Made by a program: the position numbers and the translations under genes. A model generated the notes under the pieces. The model had not been told where the DNA came from. It worked only from the letters and a program-made list of their open reading frames with translations, and did no database searches. A DNA stretch of 64,000 bases, taken from positions 146,550,262 through 146,614,261 of the forward strand of contig NC_135718.1 of assembly GCF_964656455.1 (NCBI RefSeq). Reading direction: 5' to 3'. Positions 56,190-64,000 of the stretch are shown piece after piece (within the stretch, counting starts at the first letter, position 1; every line of letters starts with the position of its first letter). This DNA is from Halichoerus grypus (taxonomy: Eukaryota > Chordata > Mammalia > Carnivora > Phocidae).

Positions 56190-56360
56190 AAAAGAATGCG
56201 GGGCTCAGAACCAGGAGATCTAGGTTCTGCTCTTAAGCCGGTTATTAACTGTCCAGGGAAACTTAGGCAAATCTCTTCTCTGGGTCTTGCTCTCCTTACC
56301 TATCAAATGAAGAAGATTGCTTAGAGTAGTCCTCAGATTCTCCCCAGCCCAAAGCGATTC
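56190..56360 (+). repeat. MIR, sense
   Basis: GAATGCGGGGCTCAGAACC, AGATCTAGGTTCTGCTCTTA, AACTTAGGCAAATCTCTTC and TACCTATCAAATGAAGAAG follow MIR order. Confidence 0.8.
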
Positions 56361-56639
56361 ACCTATGATCTTTGTACTTCATTGAGAAAATAGAAGCGAC
56401 CAGATAAGCATCACCTCACCTTCCTACGCCAGCTTCTAAGACCACACACCCTTGCCTCCTCTTGTGTTCAGGTGGGAAAGTATCTCCACGCCTCTCCAAA
56501 GTCAACTTCTCTACTTGTGCTCTGGACCTTGCGTGCACCAGAGCACGTTGGTCCTGAAATCACTCTCCCTTTCCTGCCTAAGCCATTTTGCCTTCCCTAC
56601 TAGGGGAGCACACACACATGCCAAATAGCAGCACATGGT

Positions 56640-57016
56640 GTAGGTCTGACTCGGATCCTGATTTGAAGAAATCTACTCCACAAAAACATTTGTGGGACAG
56701 TCGGGGAAACATGAACTCCAACTAAATGTTTGATAATATTAAGGAAAAATCTAAATTTTTAGGTGTGATAGTGGTATTGTGATTGAGATTGTGATTGTGT
56801 GTGTGTGTGTGTGTGTGTGTATAAAGTGCTTTCCTTTAAAATAATCCAGGGGACCAGAGGCATAGGTGGGGTTATGAACGAAAAAAGACTGGGTATGTAT
56901 GGATAACTGTTGACCTTGAGGACTGAGTACATAGGGTTCATTATACTATTTTCTTTACTTTTGTATATGTTTGAGATTTTCCAGAAGAAAACTTAAAAAT
57001 AATAAACAAATAAATA
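56640..57016 (+). repeat. L1 LINE 3' end (old L1M type)
   Basis: TGATAATATTAAGGAAAAAT, TTTTTAGGTGTGATAGTGG, AAAATAATCCAGGGGACCAG, GGTTCATTATACTATTTTC and TATATGTTTGAGATTTTCC followed by an A-rich tail are 3' UTR landmarks of old mammalian L1. Only the non-coding 3' end is present. Confidence 0.85.
56779..56820. repeat. (TG)n microsatellite inside the L1 3' end
   Basis: GATTGTGATTGTG, then about 13 TG units, replacing part of the L1 consensus. Confidence 0.9.
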
Positions 57017-57324
57017 AGGGGCAAAGCTTTCAGCATATATCACACCACATCTTGGTAGCAACCTAGGGTTCCAGATGCCTGGCAGGGAAGAAAGGTGGGT
57101 GAGCTCTACAGATAGGAGGACTCATCCCCCCAAAGGCCGGTCCTGCAGACAGAGAAGCAGAGGTGGGGAGTCCTGAGAGGGCAGGATCCCGAGGACCACC
57201 AGCAGGGGGAGCAGTCAGGTCTTGTGGAGAGAGGACCACCAAGGGGCCCCAATTAGTGTACCCCTCCCAACTCACTCACGTGTCTCAGAACAACTCCTAA
57301 TTACTGCTTTACTGTTTCCTGAAA

Positions 57325-57480
57325 AAACCTCTTCACATGCCTTCTCTCATGTCCACCATCCTCACCATCCGTTTGAGGCGGTCCTCAACCTCCTCCATTT
57401 TGTTGAAGAGGAAAACAGGGGCTCAGAGTGGGAAAGTGTCTTGCCAGAGCCAAGACTTGAACCTGTCTTCTCTCTACAAA
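57325..57480 (-). repeat. MIR, antisense
   Basis: TCACATGCCTTCTCTCATG, CCATTTTGTTGAAGAGGAAA, GGGCTCAGAGTGGGAAAGTG and CAAGACTTGAACCTGTCTTC parallel antisense MIR. Confidence 0.7.
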
Positions 57481-57489
57481 AGTCATATT

Positions 57490-57610
57490 TTTCCCTGTCT
57501 ACTCATTGTGAATTCCTCCAAGATAGAAATACTTTTTAGGCTTTGAGTCTCAAGTGTAAGCAGCATTCTGGGGCATGGTAAGAGCTCAGTGTTCGCTGAA
57601 TGAAGGACTG
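57490..57610 (+). repeat. L2 3' end, sense
   Basis: TGAATTCCTCCAAGATAGAA, TTCTGGGGCATGGTAAGAG and GTTCGCTGAATGAAGGACTG resemble the L2 terminus. Confidence 0.6.
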
Positions 57611-60002
57611 GGTGTGAGCTGTGTGCCACGTTCACTGTAGAGGCCTTTTCTCTTCCATGGGTGCTCATCACAGACTGTGCTAGTGGGCTGTGAGTTCCCC
57701 AGTGGCCAGGAGAGGCTTTCCACGTTTCTGTGGTCCCTACTTGGCCCTAGACATGAGCCAAGAGGCAGTCTGGGTAAAATGGCGGGGGATGAGGCACAGA
57801 GCTCCTTGGGCAGGTGGCGGTAAATTTCTCCGTAAGAAGACACTCAGTCCATTCGTTATGTTCTCTCTCAATGAAAGATTACAGTTTATTGTCATAAAAT
57901 AAATAGAACCATATTTATTATTCACATGCTGGTTTCTTAAACTGTTGACATATATGTCTTTTCTGACTTTTGTAAGTTATTTCCTCTTCATCACTGAAAA
58001 GCCAAACTGAGATGTTGGCAACCACCCGCCCCGTCTCCCCACAGGCTATACCCACTTCGGGTCAGATACTGGGCAGGCGAGGACCCTTCTCTGGAATAAC
58101 CTTAGAATCCTCAGAGCCCAACAATGGGTTGGCAGGGGCTAAATGAATATCTCAACTCACTGAGAAATCCAAGTGCCATGGTCTTGGCACACTCCGAACA
58201 GAATCGATGGGTTAGTAGGAAGTGGGGAGGGAGGGCTGGGGAGATGCAAAGTTTAATTTCCTTCCCTGGCACCCTGCCAGCTGGATATAACAGCAGCTGC
58301 TAATATATTTCAAACAGCCAGTTTCATGCAACACTGGTCGTAGAAAAGCTGGGTTTTTGTCAAACCCTGGGAAGCAAACTGAGTGAACGGGGAGCTAGAA
58401 GCCCAGGGCAGCGTGGCCCGGGTGGTCACACTCACAGACCATGACCCCAGCAGCTCCAGCTGTTAGCAGCTCCTCGCCAGCCCTGGCCCGAGGTCCTCAC
58501 ACCTGGAGTGAAGTGTCAGAGTGCCGGCCAGGAGCAGCATGTCACCGAAGCTGCCAGGCATTCCATGTCAGCCCTGAAAACTCCTAGGGATTTCGGAAAC
58601 AGGACATCAGGAGGGCTCAGACCCAAACAGGCACGGAGCAATCAGGGTTTTTAATAAACACTGACACGTCTGTGCACCTCTGACCCACACCCGGCCCGCC
58701 TGCCGGGTCTGTCCGGGAAGAGGGGCAGGCCAGCCCGGGCTTGGGTGGTTTGCCTGACACAGCAACCAACAGGCTGGGCTGACATGGAACCGCATCCTCC
58801 TGAGGCACTCCTCCTCCACCAGGACCTTGGAGAAATGCATCCCCAAACTCCCTAATGCCACTGAGAAGGAACCTGGGGTGACATGGAGTCAGGTGAATGG
58901 AGAAACGTCCCCTCCCTCTATGAGCCTCTAGCTCAGCCCCTCAAGGAAACTGTGCCCAGCTCCTCGGGAGAGAAGGGTGGTGACTCACAAAGACACAAAG
59001 ATCTGTTGACAGTGATGGGAGGATGCTGTTCTCCCACCTCCCCTCGGAGTAAGGAGCAAGACCGTTACAGGAGAGACCACCGAGAGAACAGACGGCGAGG
59101 CCATGGCTGTTGGCCTCCCCGGCCCAACTCCCACCCAGGTGCTGCTCATCGCCAGCCCTAACCAGACAACCAGGATCCACCTCCAAGCCCATGAAAAGGC
59201 CTCTCTGGGTTTTAGTTCTGGGTCCCTGTGCTCCAGCAGAGAAGATCCCCCTGCAATGTAGTGAACACAGTGAGAAAGTTTTCCTTTGTAATGCCTGGGT
59301 CCCGGGCTGCTGCCCCGAGCTGCTGCCCCGTCCTGAGATGTTCCTAGTGGGCTCCAGGAACCACAGCAGACAGATGCCCCAACGCACCCCAAGCATTCCA
59401 TCTGTTTCCAAAGTCCCGCATATGCATACAAGTTCCATCTCCAAATGATTGAAAGCAAGCTTTGGGGAACCACTTTTGAAATCAGACATGTGACTCGACT
59501 CCAGAGACTTCAACCCTGACTCTGGGCTCCCAGGGACTCATCCCTAGACCTGAATGCAAAGCACTCTGGGCGTACATTTTCTTGGGGAGAGAGTGCATTG
59601 CTTTCAGCAGATTCTCCAAAGGGAATGTGTCCCCACAAAGGTTAAAAAATCACTGATCTGTAGGCAGATGTGTTGTTTACAAACAGGCCCAGCGGTCTGG
59701 CAGTCCTGCCTAAGTACAGATTGATGCCTTGACCTCAGACATGGACGATAAACAAATTAGAAGCAGTTTTCACTGCCTTTGTAATTCATTAAAACTGCTA
59801 AACCTGATCTTCTCACCAGAAGCTCTCGGGGTTTGTTTCATCAGCCAGTTTATTACAGAGGCTGGTGACTTCACATCTGCATTGCAAATAGCTCTTCTGT
59901 GTTGACATTTCATTTGGTCTTGAAAGGCCCATAATATTTTGCGTGGGGTTAATGGCTCCCATTCAGAAATGAGCATATATTCATGTACTGAAAATATAAT
60001 GA
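57611..60002. other. Flanking DNA; last part looks conserved
   Basis: No repeat or gene recognised. 58941-59513 is open in several frames without family resemblance. 59640-59995 is repeat-free with TTGTAATTCATTAAAACTG and TAAACAAATTAGAAGC and looks like a conserved non-coding element. Confidence 0.4.
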
Positions 60003-60172
60003 GGGGCGCTGGGTGGCTCAATAGTTTGAGTGTCTGATTCTTAGTCTCCACTCAGGTCATGATCTCAAGAGTCCTGAGATCGATCCCCACGTCGGGCTCC
60101 ATGCTCAGTGCAGAGTCTGCTTGTCCCTCTGCTCCTCCCCTCGCTCTCTCTTTCTCGAATAAATAATTTTAA
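60003..60172 (+). mobile_element. CAN SINE, older, slightly short
   Basis: Head GGGGCGCTGGGTGGCTCAATA, CTCAGGTCATGATCTC, GAGATCGATCCCC, a reduced CT body and AATAAATAATTTT tail. Imperfect AAAATATAAT-type repeats flank it. Confidence 0.93.
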
Positions 60173-60310
60173 AAATATATAATAGATGCTCAATAACTAC
60201 AGTTTGAATGAATAAATAAAATGAATTTAAAGACAGGTTTCCCACTGCACAGTAGCCATACACATGCAGGTATTCTAAGCAATTATAAAGTTTAAAGGCT
60301 TTTCTTTTTT

Positions 60311-60490
60311 TAAAGATTTTATTTATTTATTTGAGAGAGAGAGAACGAGCGGGAGGGAGGGGCAGAGGGAAAGGGAAAAGGAGACTCCCTGATGAGCAGG
60401 GAGCCCGACATGGGGCTTGATCCCAGGACCCCAGGATCATACCTGAGCTGAAGGCAGACACTTAACCAACCGAGCCACCCAGACACCCCT
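60311..60490 (-). mobile_element. CAN SINE, antisense
   Basis: AAAGATTTTATTTATTTATT tail side, GAGAGAGAGAACGAGCGGG, GATCCCAGGACCCCAGGATC, and head GAGCCACCCAGACACCCC. Flanked by imperfect AAAGGCTTTTCTTTTTT / AAAAGCTTTGCTTTTTT. Confidence 0.95.
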
Positions 60491-60559
60491 AAAAGCTTTG
60501 CTTTTTTAAATTAAATACCCATATTCATTATTTATTCATCCACCCAACAAATGTTTTTT

Positions 60560-60690
60560 TCAACACCTTATTTAACTCCAGACTGGAAACTCCATGATAA
60601 TAGGAAGCCTGGGACCATGTCATATTCACCTCTGCATCTCTAGCATCTCTTTGTACATATGAAATGTTCAATAAATATTTGTTGGGTGAA
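60560..60690 (+). repeat. L2 3' end, sense
   Basis: CTGGAAACTCCATGATAATA, CATCTCTAGCATCTCTTTG and GTTCAATAAATATTTGTTGG mark the L2 terminus. Confidence 0.85.
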
Positions 60691-60884
60691 AACAGGAATT
60701 CCGTTTTTTGGTTTGTTTGGTTTTTTTTTTTTTTCAAAGAAGTGCCAAACATATTCAAGCTAAGAATCTGATTTATGCACCCGCTTCTGAAAATAAGAGT
60801 AAACTATTAGCAAAGAGGAAGCTCTGGAGGCACTTTGGATACTCGGAGCATATAGATACTTGAAACTGTAGCAATCCTTCATAT

Positions 60885-60990
60885 GTTAATCCAACACATC
60901 CTTGTTAAGCACCCAGCACTCCACAGGCACCGAGGGTGCAGAGGGGGGCCTGGTCTCTGCCCTATGACATGTACTTTCAACAAAGTCTAA
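60885..60990 (-). repeat. L2 3' end fragment, antisense (weak)
   Basis: TCCTTGTTAAGCACCCAGCA, CAGGCACCGAGGGTGCAG and GGTCTCTGCCCTATGACATG suggest the reversed L2 terminus. Confidence 0.5.
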
Positions 60991-61749
60991 TCCACGGAGG
61001 GAGTAGGGCAGGGAAGATTAGCCAGCATCACTGAGGAAGGAGGCGAAGAGAGGCTGGCCCAGTCCAGGTCTGCAAACAGTTTCCCAGCGGAGTGATGTGT
61101 CACTGGGATTAAAGGATGAAAGGGACCGAGGGCCAGGCAATGGGGTACAACTGGAAGTGTCACGGGACACACCTGGGGACTCTCGAGCTCCGGCTGGAAA
61201 GTCTCCATCCACAGCTCTTCAGACAGCTGACACCTGGGAGGCCAACATCGCCTACATCCTTGGGTTTATTGAAGGCCTAGGAGTACTCTGAAAGGAAGAG
61301 ATAAAACACCTTGATCTGATTCACCTCTACCTGCCTCTCCCTTTCTTTTTCAACAATAAGATCCATAGTGAATGCTGAGAAGGGGCTTGACAGGGAAATT
61401 TTGCTTTGAAGAGGGAAAAACCTGCGTGAGGCCTCTAGGTAAGAGATGGTGGGGTCCATCAGAGGGACTGAAAGCAGCTCAGTAAGAGGCAAGGGAGATG
61501 CGGCCGGGGAGGCAGGCAGAGGCAAAGCCTGCATAACCTTCCGTCCACGGAAGGAATTTGCCCCGAATCCTAAGAACAAAGGGACATGATGTCACTCACA
61601 TTTGTACCACTGAAATAACTCTCTAACGGCAGAGATCACATCAGGAAGCTCTCGTCCAGCTGAGCAATGATGGTGACCCCAGCTGGGGGTGGTGAATGGA
61701 AAGATGTTGACAATTTTGGGAAATATTTAGGAGAGGGAATAAAGAACTT
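60991..61749. other. Flanking DNA, nothing recognised
   Basis: No repeat or exon I can support. Confidence 0.35.
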
Positions 61750-61978
61750 AAGGATTCTTAGAGCACTTATTGAGTTCTTGCTGTATGCGAGGCAGGAACT
61801 ATCTCATTTACTACCCCCTCCCCGCCGCCAGTTCTCCTGGATTGTTTCTATTATTATCTCCAGTTTTCAAGAAGAAACTGAGACATATCAAGTGGAACCT
61901 ATTGCCCAAGGCCACCCAGCTCATAAACGGCAGAGCTGAGAATCAGCCCAGGCCGAATCTTGATCAACGCACCATAGC
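61750..61978 (-). repeat. MIR, antisense, near full length
   Basis: GCACTTATTGAGTTCTTGCT, GTATGCGAGGCAGGAAC, TTATTATCTCCAGTTTTCAA, GAAGAAACTGAGACATATC and CATAAACGGCAGAGCTGAG. Confidence 0.88.
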
Positions 61979-62333
61979 ATTTGGGTGTCTGGTTTGAGCA
62001 ACAGGGAGAATGGTGGTGCCATGTACTGAGGCAGAAAACAGGAGGGCTCATGAGTCTGGGTGGGAAGGAAGTTATGAGTTCAGTTTTCCACATGCTTGTG
62101 GAACATTCAAATGAAAATGAGCAGCAGGTGTTCTGGAGCTCAGGAAATAGGTTTGGTAGGGGGCAGGGCAAATAGATTTGAGAGTTATCAGCAAGAAAGC
62201 AGCAATCACACTTCACAGGCTTCCTCTGTGAGAATGATGCTGAGTTGGGGAGCAGATTCAATGTGTTCAAAGTGCAGAGGAAGTGGGAAGATGTCAGTCG
62301 TAATGAGTCCAGCTGGTCATGCACACTAGCCAC
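61979..62333 (-). repeat. L2 LINE ORF2 reverse-transcriptase remnant, antisense
   Basis: Reverse-strand translation carries decayed RT and downstream segments: ADNSQIYL, matching the L2/CR1 ADDSQIY active-site region, then STSMWKTELITSFPPR, matching the following KTELI...PP segment. The frame 61899-62333 is open by chance over part of the old ORF2. The catalytic Asp pair is already changed to DN. Confidence 0.85.
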
Positions 62334-62779
62334 TCAAAGGGCATGATGTCAGGGCCCAGGGTTCTGAAACCTCAGCCTTCCCAGGCAGCCTTTTGATACC
62401 TGCTTCATGCCTCTGCCACAGGAGCTGCTTTTTAAATACTGATTAACTCCTCCTTTAAAAAGTCACGTTTCCACGCTGCCTGCCAAAACGGTAACAGACA
62501 GATAATGTACTGTGTCATTAACACATCCCTGTCTATTTAAAAACCTCCAGAGAAGCAAGCAGATGAGCCTTGGAGTTAGCTCAGCGGTGGGGATTACTGC
62601 TTGGCTAATTATAAACAGCATTCTCAGAACTCCAGGAGACGCTAAGGGGGGCACAGCCCCTGTCTGCCCCAAGAAGCCAGGAGTAATTATTGAATCGTAT
62701 CAACTCAACACTCAGGACACAGGAAGATAAGCAGGGACATGACACTTTGGCACAATGTGGACCTAGAAATAGAACCTCA
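62334..62779. other. Flanking DNA; candidate conserved element
   Basis: 62400-62720 is repeat-free with TACTGATTAACTCCTCC, ACAGATAATGTACTGTGTC, GGCTAATTATAAACAGC and GAGTAATTATTGAATCG. It looks conserved; unproved. Confidence 0.35.
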
Positions 62780-62789
62780 TCCATGAGAC

Positions 62790-63275
62790 AGTGTGCCAGC
62801 CAGCCGCCCAGGTGAGGTGGTCCTCACCTCCTAGGATTTGGGCCCTTGTGTGGCCCCCTCCCTCAGGACTAGCCCTGCATGGCCAATAGAACACAATAGA
62901 AGTGTATGCTTTTCAAAGCTAGATGATAAATAACGGCGCAGATTCCACTTTGGTCTCTTGGATTGCTCACTCAGATACCATGTTGTAGGACACTCGAGCA
63001 GCCAGTGAAGAGTGCCATGTGGTCCGGAAGTGAGACCACCAACCAACAGCCGTGGAGAAAACTCCATGTTGAATATCCCAGCCTCGGTCAAGCCTTCAGA
63101 TGATGCAGCCCCAGCTGACACCTGACTGGAAACTGATGAGGCCTCAGAGCCACCCAGGGAAGTGGCTGCCAAGTTCCTGCCTGACAGTATCTGTTAGCAG
63201 TAATCAATGATATATTGTTGTCCCGAGCCACTGAGATTCAGTGTAATTTATTACATTAACTAATACAGCAGATAA
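62790..63275 (+). mobile_element. MaLR-type LTR, diverged
   Basis: CCCCCTCCCTCAGGACTAG, CCTGCATGGCCAATAGAAC, TCTCTTGGATTGCTCACTC, CAGCCTCGGTCAAGCCTTCA, GATGATGCAGCCCCAGCTGA and GAGCCACTGAGATTCAGTG, ending TTAACTAATACAGCAG, have the order of an old ERVL-MaLR LTR. The exact 5' boundary is unclear. Confidence 0.75.
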
Positions 63276-63309
63276 AAGACTGGGTCCAGAGTAGGGAAAG
63301 GAAGGCTAG

Positions 63310-63540
63310 GAACTGAGCCCCTACTACTATACCTCAGATTACTTCACCTCAGGGACTCACATATATTATCTCATCTAATCCCCACAATACCTCTATGAGG
63401 TAGATATCAGCTCCATTTTACAGATCAGAAAACCAAGGCACCAAGTATGCAAGACTGCAAAACCTGCCTAGTCCCACAGCTAGGGAATGCAGAGCCAGGG
63501 TGTGAACTGCGACCTGCCTGCTTCAAAAAGTTCCAGCTTT
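63310..63540 (-). repeat. MIR, antisense
   Basis: TATTATCTCATCTAATCCCC, ACAATACCTCTATGAGGTAG, CTCCATTTTACAGATCAGAA and GTCCCACAGCTAGGGAATGC are clear antisense MIR landmarks. Confidence 0.92.
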
Positions 63541-63574
63541 CTGTCACAATGTCCTACCTCCCTGGAAATGAGGA

Positions 63575-63715
63575 ACCTCAGACTCTGGTTCTAGCTCTGC
63601 CACTAAAGAGCTCAGTAATTTGGGGAAATCGTTCATTCTCTCTAGGTTAATTTTCTTTCCTGTAAAGTAGGAAATGAGAGTTGTTAGCCCCTAAGGTCCC
63701 AGTTAGCATTAATAT
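63575..63715 (+). repeat. MIR, sense
   Basis: CAGACTCTGGTTCTAGCTCT, GCCACTAAAGAGCTCAGTAA, TTCATTCTCTCTAGG and TTCCTGTAAAGTAGGAAATG follow MIR order. Sits tail-to-head against the preceding antisense MIR. Confidence 0.8.
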
Positions 63716-64000
63716 TCTTTGACCCTGTGGCCCCATCTCACTGTGTCTACCCTCCTTCTAGGACAGGTTATTCTCAAAGACTTCCCTTTGGCTCCAGTTG
63801 CTCCCCATCTCCTCATATGGAATCGGCTTCAATTGTAGCAAGAGGGTCTTAGGTTAGCCTTAAGAAATCCTTGGAAGTTCTGGGAAACTTCAGTTGCCGA
63901 GAGAACATAAGAAACTTTCTCCCCTGGAGGCTTTTCAAAATAAATTTAATACCTATTTGTCTAGGAGCCTTAGGCTAGCTGAACAAATTAGAAAGAAATG
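63716..64000. other. Flanking DNA at window end, nothing recognised
   Basis: No repeat or gene recognised. Confidence 0.35.

Noticed and set aside
58941..59513. Reverse open frame of 190 codons
   Set aside because: Alternative frames 58985-59473 and 59110-59448 are equally open. No recognisable domain or splice structure.
1..64000. Prokaryotic operons, CRISPR arrays, phage or defence systems
   Set aside because: The DNA is full of mammalian SINEs, MIR, L2 and LTRs, and contains a spliced vertebrate exon. There are no dense gene runs or ribosome binding sites, and no direct repeats with regular unique spacers.

Overview
This is ordinary mammalian nuclear DNA from a carnivoran. The main evidence is fourteen tRNA-Lys-type CAN SINE copies, each with a GGGCGCCTGGGTGGCTCAG-like head, a B-box near GGGATCGAG, a CT-rich body and an AATAAA-type tail, on a background of ancient MIR and L2 elements. 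The dog-specific young SINE head (with GGTTTAGCG after the A-box) is absent. The youngest-looking copies (starting near 197, 15901 and 41487) share a body motif, CTCTGACCCTCC followed by CTCTCATG, that I associate with arctoid carnivorans such as bear or giant panda. The arctoid assignment is an inference; the carnivoran assignment is firm.

One protein-coding exon is certain: the terminal coding exon of FAM78B on the + strand (26991-27513). It has a clear polypyrimidine tract and AG acceptor, gives the last 173 residues, and ends in the family's PPLVVIPPK C-terminus. Positions 1-26990 are therefore the 3' part of the large FAM78B intron. The 3' UTR starts at 27514; its end cannot be fixed here (a first AATAAA is at 27714, but the UTR may be longer). 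The rest, to 64000, is 3' UTR and then probably intergenic DNA. No other gene, exon series or RNA gene could be supported.

Layout: 1-1250 is a SINE cluster. 1250-15850 is GC-rich, repeat-poor intron with many old MIR fragments and two CpG-dense patches (about 3720-4380 and 13095-13800). 15857-16209 is a SINE nested inside an older SINE. 18-24 kb is rich in MIR and L2, including about 1 kb and 0.9 kb of antisense L2. 26-27.7 kb holds a near-complete MIR, a TGG microsatellite and the FAM78B exon. 28-41 kb is repeat-poor and includes an alternating purine-pyrimidine CA/CATG tract (35211-35390) and several TAAT-rich stretches that look like conserved non-coding elements. 41-64 kb carries younger SINEs, three MaLR-type LTRs (one split by a SINE), an L1 3' end, a MER5-type fragment, L2 and MIR copies, and more candidate conserved elements.

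No new gene system was found. The points most worth checking are the CpG-dense intronic patches, the candidate conserved non-coding elements downstream of FAM78B, the Z-DNA-prone tract, the nested and inverted SINE arrangements, and the young SINE subfamily. The many short open frames on both strands are chance frames in GC-rich or repeat DNA.
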